A stretch of DNA of 64,000 bases. It comes from Promerops cafer. Taxonomy: Eukaryota > Chordata > Aves > Passeriformes > Nectariniidae. This document shows positions 12,725-26,462 of the stretch, piece by piece. The stretch's first letter is position 1, and each line of letters starts with the position of its first letter. Under the pieces are notes generated by a model, which did no database searches, had not been told where the DNA came from, and saw nothing but the letters and a program-made list of their open reading frames with translations. Both the position numbers and the translations under genes were made by a program. Location of the stretch: the NCBI GenBank assembly GCA_013398275.1, contig VZSE01013530.1:3220718-3284717 (forward strand). The letters run 5' to 3'.

Positions 12725-15596
12725 TAGCCAGAGTTGTTCCTGATGGCACAGACAAAGCAGGGACTTTGGTGATGCACAAGCTTTGTGATGGCCTGCTGTG
12801 CAGAACAAAAGGAGGAAACAACTCTGGATGCATAAAACCATCCCACAGCAGCAGTTTATCCACCAGCTTAGGGAAAGATTCCTGTATCAACACCAGCCCT
12901 TTGCCCAACAGTCATCCTTCACTGCCTGCATGCACAGTGCATTCCAAAGCTGCTCCATCGTTAGGGAATAAAGAACTTAATCCATAATGTGTCATCAACA
13001 TATTACCTTGCAAAGCAACAGCATGCTTATCAAGTGTCCAAATAGTCCAGCCCCTACATCACACTCTTGTCACATAGTCAAAGACCCGAAACTCAAACTG
13101 GAAAATAATCCAGCTGTATGTCACTTCAATGTGGTGGTTAATTATTACCGTGCATGATTTGTGGGTGGGGAAACTGAGGCACGGAGGGAGAGCAATGTAT
13201 TTGGGATCCTGCAGCCTCATCAGGGCAGGGGGAAGAGCCTTGCTGCTCCATCCCATGATCCCATGTGTGCCCACACAGCTCCTGGGGAGCCCTGCACTGC
13301 ACTTCTGCCCTGGTTCCCAGGCCTGGCTCTGGCTCCCCTGCAGCTCAGTTCCTGACTGAGACCAAGGGGAGCTGTAAGAATTAATGGAACCCTCCACCTC
13401 CTGTTAATCGCCTGCTCTGCCAGCAAGTACACCACCAGTATTTAAGTAACTAAAACTCAGCCTAATTTTCTGAGTTCCTGGATGCCTGCATTCAGTCCAG
13501 AGACATCTGAGGTTCCTCAGAACTGCTGAAAATCAGGGCATTGCTCTAGAATTAGTATTTATGTCTCTTTCTATAATCTTAAATGAAGAGAATAGCAGAA
13601 GCCCACAATATCCTACCTGAGCTGAAACTCAGATGAAGGTGGTGTTACAGTCAAGGCACTGCAGTGGGTTACAGGAGATCCTGCAGAAATCACTTAATTT
13701 CCGTGTGCCCTATTTCCACATCTGTGAAATGGGGATAACAAGACATCATGTTGTGAGGTGCTGAGCCACGAAGAGTTATTATGGGAGCTGCAGAAATTGC
13801 TATAAATACCTGAAGAACGAGGGCATTCAGTGTTACACTAATAGAATACAAAGTCTATAAAAGCCTTTGCATTTTAGAGATGAAGGTTTGAGATAACTAC
13901 AGGAAGCTAAAAAAAATCCTCCCAGAGCTTTGTCCACAGGCACTGATGTTTCCCCGCAGAGCAGGGTGGTGGGAAGGCAGAGTTTATTCTTTACAGGGAT
14001 GGGGATCTAAGAGCCTTCAAGCTGGTGACTGCTTGAACTTCACTTGCACAAGGAGAAGGTTGTAGTTTCAAAAGTGAGCAGCAGGGCTTTGGAGCTCACT
14101 TTCAAGTTCAAATTAGGGCAGACTTGGAGACCACAGACATTTTACCGCTGTTGGGCTGGTCTCTTGGCTTTCTCATGAAGTCAGGTTATGTCAAGTCCTC
14201 TTCACATTACCCAAGTGGAACAAAAAAGCTTTAGAAGAAATCCATCCCAGGCTTCCCACGGCAGGTCTAGCCCTTTCCTAAATCAAAAAGGTCCTCAATT
14301 CCTGCATAGCTGTGACCTCCTACTCCTCGGACTTAGAGAGACTCTCCTGCCAGATCCAGCAGATGTAGACAAAACAAATGGGTGAATTCTAAGGAGAGGG
14401 GAGGAGAAAGACCTGCCCCAGCACAGGTGGTGCAGCAAGGCTTGTCTGGAATCACAAACCTCCCTTTAGGTTATAGAGCCTGTTTCTGTGGGCAGCCAGG
14501 GCTGGCAAGTCTGTGCAGCACAGCCCTGAGCCAGGAGGCAGGAGTGAGCAGGCTCAGACGGGCACAGCTCCACCTGGTTGTACCTCCACTCCCAAGGTGG
14601 TGGTCAGCAGCCTCTCCAGCTTAGAAGCCCCCAGTATTTCTCCTAAGGGGCTGCAGTAGGTTGGCTTTCCTTAGTAACCCTCCCCAGACCTGTGGAGGGA
14701 GCCCATGGGTGCCTCTGCACTCACTGCAAGTGAAAAATGTCTCTAGAGGAATCTGAAGACTCCTGCAGAACTGAGGATCAGAGGGATTTGGAAAGGCTAA
14801 TCCCATTCCTCCTCCACGGCTATCACCCCTGTGCAGGTTAATTCAGCAAAAAGGCAGCAAAGGAGCTTCCCATTGAGGGTTTTTCCCCCATGCTGTGCTG
14901 GTGGCTGTGATGAGAGGCAAAGAAGAAAGAACAGGGGAAAGCTGTCCCCATCTCACCACTATTACCATCATCCCTCCTGTATATTACATTGGCAGCAAAA
15001 GGGAGGTGCCTCAGGCAGAAAAATACCGTGAAAAGTATTTTGCTACTCCCGACCTTGTCAAACAATATTTGTTCCTGGTGAGATGTTTCATTTCTCCAAT
15101 TCAGCTGTTTTCCCAACAAATGGATCTACACCTTTCACTGGCTGCTTCTGCAGGTTAAAAATTGACTGAACACACTGACTTCATGAGCCCTCTGGAACTC
15201 CAGCTGCTGCATCAATGCTGCAATCAAATGTATTTATTGAGCACTATATGTGAGAGAGATTAAGATGAATTGTGAGTCAGACCCTGTTAATTGCAGGGTC
15301 TACCTGACCATCCTGCATGTGCCAGTCAGTGGGGAAGGAGAAATGAATTTACTCCTAGAGCAGCCATGGTTAAAATGTGCTGGACAAGGTCAATTTGAAG
15401 TGCTACTCTGGCAGAGTAGCTCCCATTCACATGGGAAATGTTCAGTAGAAGGGGATGAGAAATCAGATCAGTGAGTGCTGGAGCCACTGGAAAAATATGC
15501 GAAAGATTCCTGTTTAACTCCTCTGGGCTTAATTCTTATTAATTTGAATATATTACTACATAAAGGATAATTTAACTGTAATATTGTTTAATTAAT
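12725..15596. other. Non-coding block
   Basis: No gene, RNA or recognised repeat was found between the two CR1 copies that bound it. Confidence 0.55.
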
Positions 15597-15800
15597 CATG
15601 ATAGAATGGTTTAGGCTAGAAAGGACCTTAGAGCCCATCTTATTCCAATCCCTCTGCCACACTTTCTTCTAGACCAGGTTGCTCCAATGTGGCCTTGAAC
15701 ACTTCCAGGGATGGGGCAGCCACAGCTTCTCTGGGAAGCCTCTTCTAGCACCTTACCACTCTCACAGGGAAGAATTTCTTCCTAATATCTGATCTAGTAG
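15597..15800 (-). mobile_element. CR1 LINE 3'-end fragment, minus strand
   Basis: Read on the minus strand this is a CR1 3' end. On the plus strand it begins with the complement of the terminal octamers (ATAGAATGG) and continues through AAGGACCTTAGAGCCCATC and CTTCCAGGGATGGGGCAGCC. It is 5' truncated. Confidence 0.93.
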
Positions 15801-18800
15801 TCAATTAATGTTCATTAAGGTGAAGAGGTGAACTGAAAACTGATAAAGTAGACTGTTAGATCTGCTGGAAGAAATCCTGTATGCCCATAAATCAGCAACA
15901 ACCAAGGAGAGCCCCAAGTGTGTGGGTAAATATAACTGTATATCCAGAGCCACAGCCTGGGAAAAGATCAAGTTTAGAGCCAGTTCCCCTAAGTATTAGA
16001 CTAACATATTTGGGGGGAGAAAACATTCTTGGGGAACAGGCTTTTGTGCACATGCCCACCACATCTCCCAGATCCTCCTCTGCAGCCTCTGAGACAGGGT
16101 GAGACAGCCTGCTGGAGACAGGGTGAGGAGCCAGCTGGAGCCCAGCATGGTACAGTCTGAGACCTTTCACACTTGACAGAAGCCAATCTCAACCACATGC
16201 CTAGAGTGAGGGAAGAACCAGCTTTTAGAGATTTTGACTGCAGAGCTCAGTTACAGCAGAAAAAACTGACCTCAGAAAGAGTCCCAGCCTCTCTCCTGCA
16301 CTTGGGAATAATTCAAGGCAGAGAGGATGCAAAGGGCAGCCTCACATTCTGAGACGGAGCAAATGAAGAATTTGGATCTAAAAGCCTTTAGACTGGGGGA
16401 GTTCAGGTCCAAATCTGAGCTTTCCAACTTCACACTTCTCCCTTGTTGTGGTATCTCGTTTCACTTGGCTCTCTGGCCGTGTTTCTCAAGAAGCAGCCGT
16501 GGAAACCTATTGGTTTCAGTTCTGTCTAATATTCTGGGAAACGGTTCAGAAAGCTGGAATTTCACCAAGACTCATGTCTGAGCTCCACTGGACCCTTCAA
16601 GCACCACTGTTAGCATTCTAATAATAATAAAGTTTCACGTGTCAGAGCTCTGGATCCAAATCTCACTCTTAAAGAGTTGCTCATCACAACGAGGTACTGC
16701 ACAGTGTGGCCCTCTTCGAGGCACCTCTCCTCTAAAGAGGCATCCCTTCCCACCCATTGACAGAAACTGCCAGGTTATTGTTACAAACCCAAAGCAGAAT
16801 CAGTCACATCTGGTGGCTGCAGTTCCAGTGTTCTGGAAGCACTGCTCAAAATCTGTGTGGGGCTCAGGGTGACTTTGAGGCCACTCCTGCTTCTCCTGGC
16901 CCGCCATGTCCAGCCCAGCCTTTCCTCATGCACCTTAAGCAAATCCACCACTGCTATCCAAAATCCTAAAGCAGTTTATTTAAATGCATTTTTAAACTTC
17001 CAGCACATGCATGTTTCCTGTTATTTCATCAAAGACTTGGATTTCTTTTTGGTGACATAATTTGTCGACACATGCAGTTCGTAACAGAAAAAAGGTTGAT
17101 CAAAGAATAGCAGGTAAGTCTTATTTACTGCCTGATAACGAGCTAAATTGCTGCTATAGCTTTGTATTAGCAAGCTCCACATTTAGTGCTTTTATCAGCA
17201 TTTCAGCTGCAGCACGCTCTTCAACTTCAGATAGACAGTTTAATAATCAGAAAAGAGGTTTTAACCCTCACCCCAAGAGCTCAGTGCCAATGTTAGGATG
17301 CAGAACACTGTAACTTACAGCTAGTGATTAATCCAGACAAAATACTGGGTGTGTACCAGGTGCAGAAAGATGGGAGCAATGCTCAACTGCCTAACCACAA
17401 GTCAACAGTGCAGGTCTGCAGTGCTCACAGAGAAAGCCTCGACTTGGTAGGGGAGCAAAGGCAGCAGAAATGGTTGAAAGTATAAGAGCAAGCCATGGGC
17501 AGCAGTAACTGTCAGAATTTGGACTCCAGTTTGGGATAAACCCTCAGTTATTTGGATTGATCAGTTCAATTATCCAGCAAAATAAAATGCATTGTTTTCA
17601 TATCACATAGACTTCTTTAGGAAAATGTCAGACATTCGAAGCCTGTTTCACAGATGTTACTGACTCTGCCTCCCTTCCTGGTAGCACCAACATCCCTGGG
17701 TTTCAGTCTTGGGTGGGATGCCAGCAGGTCAGGCAACATCTTCCAGACTGACAACCTAGACACACAGTACCTGTGTTTTTAACCATTCATATCACCTATA
17801 AATATATTCTTTATATTTTTTTAAATTCATAATACTTCAGGAGTACAGGGCTTGGAGCACGTGGCAGTCCTGTGCCAGCTGAAGTCTGTGGGTGCATCTG
17901 ATCACTCCACATCCCTGTGAAGTTCCCATTGCCCTCCTGCACCAAAAAAAGGACATGTCATACCCCACACTGCAGTAGTAAGCCTAATCCACCTACACCC
18001 AAAAAGAAAACTTTCATTTACCAGCTAGAAGGTGGCCCTGGCCAGCATCATCTCCCCAGCACAAGCCCTGTAGTCCTGGAGAAGGGTCATATTTTACTGA
18101 GTTCTTCAGCCTCTGCCACAAGTCATTTTACCATCAGGCAAGTTCATGGAGATGGGGCAGCTCAAAGGACACGCCACAGGTCGAGGTGAGATCCAGTGAA
18201 GGTAATCTAGGTCAGACACCATCCAGCAATTCCCAAGCAGGTCCAGCATGGCAGAAGGTCCATAGACCTGAGCCTGAGGGAGGGGATGTACAGCCAGCAC
18301 AGGCTGTGGCTGAGCTGGAGCCCAGCCCCTCCCGGACACAGCTCAGGGAGTGATGGAGGGTCCTGGGTTGAGCTTAAATGGGCTCCTGGGCAGAGGGTGA
18401 GGGGTGTCCCCAGCTGAGAGGGACCCAGCTGCTCGGGGTCCTTAATGTCTGTTAGTGCCCACACCTGACCCTGGAGCCTGTCGCAGTGAGAACATCCACT
18501 TTCCTTAGAAGTGAAGAATATGTGACAATGTCTGTACTTTGCCTGTGACAATACCCAAACCTGCATCTGTGCCATGTTACTAAATCCAGCCTGGGCAGGG
18601 TTAGCAGTGTATTTTAAGACTCTGCTTCTAGTTTTCAATATGAACTGTAAATAATGCCCAACAGTCAAGGTATCTGTGAAGGAAACACACGGTGAGACAA
18701 GGCCAGCTCCTCGCTTATGGCTACATCAAAGGCAAAGCTGCTCCCTTTAAAGGCAGACAGGAGACTTTTTTCCTGGAGAAATCCACACCCTGACTCCTAG

Positions 18801-19515
18801 GCATATGCACAAGGGAATGTTTTCAACTTGTGACTTAAGTGACTTGAAACAAATCAGATGTTGAACCATATGGGTTTGGGGCTTTTTGAGACTGTAAACT
18901 TTTTTCATTACAGATAGAGGTAACGATGAGGCAGCTGTGTGCTCCAGAGCTGCAAGCCAGGAGGGATGAGGACAGACAGGTGGAGTGGGACAGAGGGTGA
19001 TGCCATAAAAATATATAGGGAGATAAAATGACAGAAGGTGATTGCATGCTGCTGGGTATGGTGTGACAGCAGGACATCACACAGAGGCTGAAGGGCAAAG
19101 TCTGCTCCACTGAGAGGCACAGTGCTGGCTGAACAGCAGTCTAAGGGCAATACCTGAGCTCTGCAGAAGACAACAAACCACTCTTGCTCTTGGCTTCAGT
19201 TCAGCTGAGCAGTCCAGAGAGGTGAGAGGGCTCAGACCACACATTGTGCCTGGTGCAAGTGCCCGTTACTCACTCTGTACAGCTCCAGAGGGCCATGTTT
19301 TGGCTTGTAAGCTGTGACTTGTCATTTATCTTTCTGCTTACTGCTGACTCTTTCTACTGTGCTCATCTTTGCTTCCCCCACACTATTGCATTGTGCTTAT
19401 TTCAAAAACAAGACAATTGTTCATTCTCTACAGTCTCACCCTTTCCCATTCCCTATTTCCAGTGGTCTCCATTAGGTAAGTTTGTAACAGAGCAGTTGAG
19501 AACAGCAGACATACA
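15801..19515. other. Non-coding block
   Basis: Moderately GC-rich intervals near 16.0-16.2 kb and 18.2-18.5 kb give overlapping chance frames on both strands. I recognise no exon. Confidence 0.55.
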
Positions 19516-19662
19516 GAAAAAAAAGAAAAAAAGGAAAAAAAACCAAAACCAAGCAAGCAAGCAAACAAAAAAAACCCCACAAACAAAACAAAAAACCCCC
19601 AACCCCCCAAAAACAACAACAAAAACCAACAACCAAACACCCACACCAGAAAAAAGAAGAAA
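19516..19662. repeat. A/C-only low-complexity tract
   Basis: About 150 bp on the plus strand are almost all A and C. A-rich sequence passes into AAGC repeats and then alternating A and C runs, with almost no T throughout. Translated in reverse it gives long F/W/G/V-rich pseudo-proteins, which are artefacts. It may derive from an expanded A-rich tail. Confidence 0.9.
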
Positions 19663-20519
19663 AGAGAGTGTTTGTGTCTCCTAAGATGAGCCTGCAAGGG
19701 GAAGACATCTCATTCCTGACATCTTTCCTTGTATTCATGGATGGCACAGACACAAACAACTCGTCACCTAAGAGAGGTGTGAGCCCCCATAAGAGTTCTT
19801 GAGAGGTGTGGGGAAGTTTGTCCTGGCACCCTTCACAAACTCTAATCTTTATCCTCTGTTCTATACATTATATTGAATTGCTAAACTTTAAAAGGTCTTT
19901 TGAATTGGTTAATATTAGATTTTAATTTTCCTCTAGATTATTTTTTAAAGAAATTATATAAGAAAGGGAAATTCTGCAAGGGACAAAAAGCAGAACACCA
20001 TCAGTGTGTCAAAAACCTTATGAAGTCAATATATTTGTATCTCCTCTTTTTCTTCTATCCCCATGGCCTTTTACTCTTTAAAATTAAATTAGAGCACTGT
20101 AACATGACTTGTGCTTGGCAAATCTGTACTGGATGTTGCTCATCTTCTTATTTTCCAGGTATGTGTCTATTTGCTCCAGCATTTTTCTGGATTTTGAGAG
20201 TAAACTGACTGTTGTACAATTCTCCTGTTCTTTTTTTCTCTCACCTCTCCCACCTTTTAAAGATAAGCAATACTTCAGTCTTCTGGTATCACCCCAGCCC
20301 ATCCAGAAATTCAGAGATCCCATTAATAGTTCTGAGATTACAGTTTTTCAAGGACTGCAGGATTAAGTCAGCCCCAGCCAATTGCAAAATCTCTAATTTA
20401 TCTAAGTATTCTTTAACCTGATTTTACCCTAATCTGTGCTGAAATTTCTTTTCCTTAGTATTAATTTAGTAAACTCTTATTCACTATTTACTTTTTACTG
20501 GAGATTGTGAAATAGGCAT
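19663..20519. other. Non-coding, AT-rich
   Basis: Nothing recognisable lies between the A/C-rich tract and the short CR1 tail. Confidence 0.55.
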
Positions 20520-20601
20520 TGATTCATAGAATCACAGAAGCATAGAATCACAGAACAGGTTGGAATGGACCTTAAGGATCACTTAGTCCAAACCCCTCAG
20601 G
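20520..20601 (-). mobile_element. Short CR1 3'-terminal fragment, minus strand
   Basis: About 80 bp of CR1 tail in minus orientation. The 3' terminal repeat is duplicated, with CATAGAATCACAGAA appearing twice in different phases, followed by GGTTGGAATGGACCTTAAGG. Confidence 0.92.
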
Positions 20602-22660
20602 AGGAAAAACCTTTCATTTGCTCTTCCTCACGTTATTAATGGGCTTAAGGACTATTTCTTGTTGACCCTGATGTCTCTTGCTGGCTGCATTTGGTTTTCT
20701 ACCTTTTTCATTTGAATTTTCCCTTATGTATTTGAGCTAATCCTTTATGATAATTTTCAGTAATCTTAAAATTATAGTTCTTTCTTCTGATGTTGATAAA
20801 GAATTTATGATTTAGTAAATAAATTGCATTTCTTGTGCTCTCTCTAGGATAGTACATTTCTGCCTTTTCTCTCCAATGAAAATCTGCCCATTCTCTGATT
20901 TCACTGAAGTTTGAATATAAGGTTTTTGAGTGGGTTTTTTTGGTTGTAGTTGGTTGGTTGGGGTTTATTTAGCGTGTGTTTTGTTTTGTTATCAGCTTCT
21001 TTTACAGCAAACAGCTCATGAAAGTGGCCATGGGGGTCAGAGCTCTCTTGGCAGTATCACCCAAAGAGCTGAGGGTTTAGGGCCTTGCTGTGGGGCTTAT
21101 GAAGCTGCAGAGGCAGGCAGCAGTGGCCACACAGAACTTTGCATTGCTCTGCAGCTGGGGTTGCTAGAAGAGCCTGTGGTACCAGATCAGGGCTTTCAGA
21201 CTGTGCTCTCTGCCTAGCCAGCTAAGACTTGCATAAAGTGTTCATGTTGCCAGAATTCAGCCTGAATTTGCAGTTCCCTGGCTATTCACCATTTTTTCCA
21301 AGGGCCATGAAGAAGATATCATTGAGCTGGCAGTGCTGAGCCTAGGATGCATCAGGGAGTTCCCTATACCAGGAACTCAGCTATAAGTCTGCTTTACACA
21401 TCTGGAGCAATGGAAATGGCCTTAATTGAGATTATAAACTAGCTCATGATGACATTTCCTGCCAGTTCTGTGTATCATAGAGGATATGCATGCACTGAAA
21501 AGTCTTAAATCATTTCTGAGCTGGAACAGAAAATCAATCTATTTAAATATGTTGTTAAGAGTAAAAGGTTCATTGAAAACTGCCTTGTACTTTCAGGAGT
21601 AGAGACTCAATGGTGTGTATAGAGATATCCTTCACAAAGTTTCTTCCCATATGTTTTGTTTGAGATGCTTCTGGGGCAAGTTGAGAGTGGCCAGTTCCCC
21701 TCACTGCATCATTTTCTAGACTTACATCAGCAGCAGGGTTCAGTCAGGCTAAAGATCAAAGGCTTTGATCTCCAGTCATCTCAGCATAACTAAAAGGAAG
21801 CCACATCTGGAGAATTTATCTAATTCTGCGAGCTATAAATACGTATGGTTTTGGTACTACTCAGTTAATCAAAAGGCTGAAAGAGAATACATGTGCCAAC
21901 CTGCAAAGGTTGGATTGTGCTGTAGGAACTGATGAAATACCTTCTGATGCCTATTTCTGTGTCTAAGTAAACCACTCAGTGGTTTAGCACTTTTTTATGG
22001 TGAACTCAGTGCCGAGGACACAAGCCTTCCAGAGTCCTTAAGAATTAAGTAACTTATTTCTAAGCAAATATAAGTTTACTGCAGGGGAATAGCCCAGAGA
22101 CTTTCCTTGCAAGATTTTGAATCAGTCCACTCTGAAAACAGGGGCCTCAGGATAAAACTTGGATCTAGGTCTGAGTCCTGAATTTTTCATTCTCAAAATC
22201 TGGATCAGCTTAAAGTGCCTGGATTGCTTCTCTGATTTTTCCCATTTGCTCAAAATCAGCCATAAACAGCACCAAGTTTAATTTAATCAGGCAGCACTTA
22301 AAATAGGTAATCAGGCTCCAGTGGTGACTCCCTGCTTCAGCCTCCAAAATACAACTGATTTGTGCGCAGAAACACCGAGACAATCGGAACTCCTGATTAG
22401 CTGAATACGCCACTCGTGTGATTATTTTTAAGCTTATGTACTTTTGCTGCAGGTTTTTCAAGAGTGTGTAGCTGCTTTATTTGAAGGCTGCACCCAAATG
22501 CCCGTGGCAGATCTACAGATCCTGGAGTGGCTGAAGGACGTGTTCGCAGGTCAATGGCCAAAGTCTGTGCTGGGAAATGGGATTTGCAGGTACAACACCT
22601 GATTGGGAACCAGCCCCACAATTTCTGAAGACAAAATGGAAAAATGAGTAATGAGGATCC

Positions 22661-22696
22661 CCCAAACAAACAAGCAAGCTCCCAAACAAACAAGCA
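22661..22696. repeat. Tandem 16-mer duplication
   Basis: CCCAAACAAACAAGCA occurs exactly at 22661-22676 and 22681-22696, a period of 20 bp. It is a small local duplication in non-coding DNA. Confidence 0.92.
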
Positions 22697-24639
22697 CCGT
22701 GTCCTACACCCTCCTGTGCTGCTGCTGGATTTCCTTGCAGGGCGCCATTGCTAAGGAATCTCCACGCGTGCTTTACCTGCCAGACCCAAAACCCAACTGC
22801 AAAAAATACCAAAACTCAAAGAAGGAATTTTCTTTGTAGTCATCATTGTTTCTCTCCTTTAAAACTCCTTTTCCACAAGTAGGGGGGAAAGATCTGTAAT
22901 GAAAGGCAAATATTGAGGAGCAGCCCAGGACAGCTCCCAGTTTCCCAGCAACACAGACACTCCAATCATGACTATTATGATTTCACCTTTTAAAGAATCT
23001 CCTGTCTATGGCTAATTTTACACAATGGGCTTTATTAATATTAATTACGTCTCAAACTCATGTGTGATGTAGCTAAGACATACAGTTTTGAGGCAAACCC
23101 CAGTTACATGATTGTGAAAGGCATGAAGACTGTAGTGAAGTCAGAAGTACTCCCCTCTCCTGACGCCCTCATCTTTGGGACCAAACCCAACCCTGCCTCC
23201 TCCCAGCTGCAAGGGTGGCTGCTCATGTTTTCCCAAGGAATGATTATGCTCTGTAGCTTTTCATAGCATCCTTCACCTGGCACAACCAACCATCCAAACC
23301 TGAGCAGTATCTCCAAATCAGAAGAAATGGAATAAATAGTATCGTGCTGTAAATACAGCATGAAAACTCATGTTTGGGAGACAGTCTCACCATACTTTTA
23401 AGCTTCTCCATATTTTGTAGAACAATTTCAGAGCAGGACTGACTCATTTACAAAGGAAACTACTTCTCCTTCTCTCTTCAGGCATTTGAGAGAGGCTTGT
23501 TTCACTGATCTTGTTCCTGCCAAATACTTGCTACAGTGAAATACTTAGAACCACACTTACTCATCAGAGGATCATCCTCTTGGGAAAATATTTTCTTACT
23601 TTGCCATATTTAAAGCAGGATATTCACAGATCTCTAATTGGAATTCTGTCGACTAAGTATTTTTCTTGACCATTTGCACCCATCACTGGGTAATGGAAAT
23701 TTGATTACTGATGGTTTGCACCAGAAGAAAATAAATTTAATGCTTTCAACCAGTATGTGTACATGGAGTCTGTCCATACCACTTTTTTCATTATCTGGCT
23801 TAGAGTAATTAATTATTATTAAACCTTATGTGCTAATTTGGGCAACCACTTTCAGCAGAAGAGAATTCTGGATGGTGAAAGGGCCATTTAAAACCTGGTC
23901 TCCAGGGTTTATTTCACCAGATTTTTGCATGCTTGACTGACCAAGTTTGCAGTGTGAAACCCAGGGGCAACAGAGAAAGTTCAGCTTTGCACTCATTTTG
24001 AAAAAAAGAAAATAAATCTTAATACTCTAAAATTTATCCCCAGGGCTGCAAAGAAGGGAGTAGTTTAATTGTAATGGGTGTTCAATAATTAGTTACGTGA
24101 ACCACTGGAGAATCATTCCAGCAGTAGCAGTTAAGTATTCTCTACAGGGGAAAGTGAACATGATGAAAAGGCTGCAACTATAGATGCACCTCCCTAAATA
24201 CACTTCCTTTGCAGGACAGACTCACCAGACCAAAGACAGAAAAAAGCCACAAGGCAACCAAAAATAAAGAAATCTGGCCCATATGTGTGGATGTGTTGGT
24301 GAACAGGGTCACACAACCTGCTGTTCTCCAGCCTAGGTGTGTAAATCCCCACCGTAAACCCTGGAGGGTGAAGGAAAACCATCCTTTCACTGAATGTAAC
24401 CTGAAAGAGAGTTTTATGGGTGCCTGTGCATTGGTGTCTTATGGAGGCCAGACATAAAGCGAGCTCTGAGGCTGTGGGCAGCCCTGGCCCCTGATGGGTG
24501 TGGAGATGACAGTGTCCCAGCCCCTGCATCCCAGGAAGATCTCCCACCCAAGATGCCTGCACTGACTTATACAATGTTAATTAGTTGGAAATGGCCGAAG
24601 GAGGCCTCTGCTCTTGGAATGTTCTGACTTCACATGGTT

Positions 24640-24702
24640 ACTTCTCATAAAGGGTGAAGTCTTTTCTCTTTCTTCTTACTCCTCATAAAGTGTGAAGTGT
24701 CT
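24640..24702. repeat. Spaced direct repeat
   Basis: A block close to CTCATAAAG(G/T)GTGAAGT occurs near 24644-24660 and again near 24682-24698. The two are about 38 bp apart and separated by a pyrimidine-rich spacer. It is a small local duplication. Confidence 0.85.
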
Positions 24703-26432
24703 GCTCTGGTCCCTGTGCCTATTGCCAGCAAAGCCTGAGCAGTGTGAAGCACCAGCCAAATGGATTTTGGTACAATTTAGAAGCTCCGAGCTGGGGTCAC
24801 TATTTTATTTGTGTGTGCCCATCCATTGTGGTTCATTCCTCGAGCAGCTCTACAGTCCATGAATTCCAAGACATTGCTCCCAGCAAGCAAAAGATCCTCG
24901 TAGTGGTGAAACTCTAAATGGCTATTTTATTTAGTATTTAAAGACCACTTTACCTTTATGCAGGGTAACACCCTTGAAACCCCTCTGATCAATACTGGAG
25001 GGCTTATGACCAACATAAACCCGGGAGCTGCTGTAAATGTGTCTCTGCAGACACAGTTTCTGTGCACGGGTATTACTGCTCAGGAATGAGACTCCACATT
25101 CCAGCTGCTATAAGACTGCTGGATACTCAAAACCACCCTCACTTAAGCTCTGAGTCAAGGGTACTTCAGTTTCTAGTTTAACCCTTGAGGAATAAAGCCC
25201 GAGCCAGCACTCTGTGCACAGGGCTCTCAGAGGAAGGCAGAGAGGCTCACGAGGCATTTACTCACTCACAGGCTGAGCATGCACACAGATTTAAGTGGCA
25301 TATTAAACGTCTCCAGGCGAATCCGAGCCCTTCAGAACCCACATCATCACTTGGTTTCTGCTTTAATTTTGTCATTTGCCTCCTGGCCTCCGTGGGCACG
25401 GGCTGCTTGATGATTCCTGCCCGCAATGTGTTCGTAACTGCTCCTCCCATCACCAGATATGTCCCCTCTTCACAGCCCTTAAGTACACATCTGTCTGTAC
25501 TCCTTTCTGCTGGGGCTTTTCCACTGCTGTCAGTCGCTTGCAGAGCCCAGATTTCCTCTGCCTTTCTCCCAAGTCAGCATCCTCACCTCCCTCCAGCAGA
25601 TCATTGCAGTAAGTGACACTGGGTCGTTCCTCTCAGAACTCTTTAAGCTCAGACCTGAAGCAGACAACATAAATTTTGAAACAAAGCACTGAGTCTTTAT
25701 ACAGTGAGGCATTAAATAATATAGCAGCCTCATGAATTCAGGCAGAATTCATAACTTTGATACAGCTGAAATGTCCTAAGCCTTCACTTTATATTTCCAT
25801 GCCTTGATGCCATAGGAAGCTGATGACTCTCTGAGGGCTTTGCTACAGAAGAAAGTTCTGTTGCTGCAGAACTTAATGTGAATCCATAAACTGACACAGT
25901 TTGACTGCAGCGAGGACTGCACTGACACTGATTTCCATATAAAGTGGCTTATTATCAAATAGTCAAATGTGGTCCCAACGAAACCAAGAAAAATTGATAT
26001 TAACTTGTATAGATTGAAATTTAGAGATTAGGTGCAGCAGGTGGCTTTCTCCTGTAGATGACCTCTGAGCTGTGTGGCTAAAGACAGCACAGTGAGGTGC
26101 CAGCACAGGGAGCTCCATCTCCAGAGGGATTCTCTGCCATCCCTGCAGTGCCCTGTCCTGTGCTCCAAACATTGGTCCTTTCCCTGGTACACAACCTGGT
26201 TTGGCTGGTGTAGAGGTGCTCATGCTGTACCCCAACATCTGCCTTTACAGAACTGCAGTGGTTTTACCTTCACCCTACACACCTTGATGGGAAAAAAGAT
26301 TGTACAGAACAGTGTTCAGCTATTAGGTGGAGGGAGCAGATAAGCTACTCTTTCTCTAATTTTAGTGATTCTGTCATTAATTGATATCTATCAGCTTCAG
26401 ATCCTTCAGATTCATCAATACAGGCAATTTTA

Positions 26433-26462
26433 AAAGCTGTAGGCCCCATATAAAGCTGTAGG
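26433..26462. repeat. Short direct repeat
   Basis: AAAGCTGTAGG occurs at 26433-26443 and 26452-26462, a period of 19 bp. It is a minor local duplication in non-coding DNA. Confidence 0.85.

Noticed and set aside
19428..19759. Overlapping minus-strand frames rich in Phe, Trp, Gly and Val that look like membrane proteins
   Set aside because: They are translations of the A/C-only low-complexity tract.
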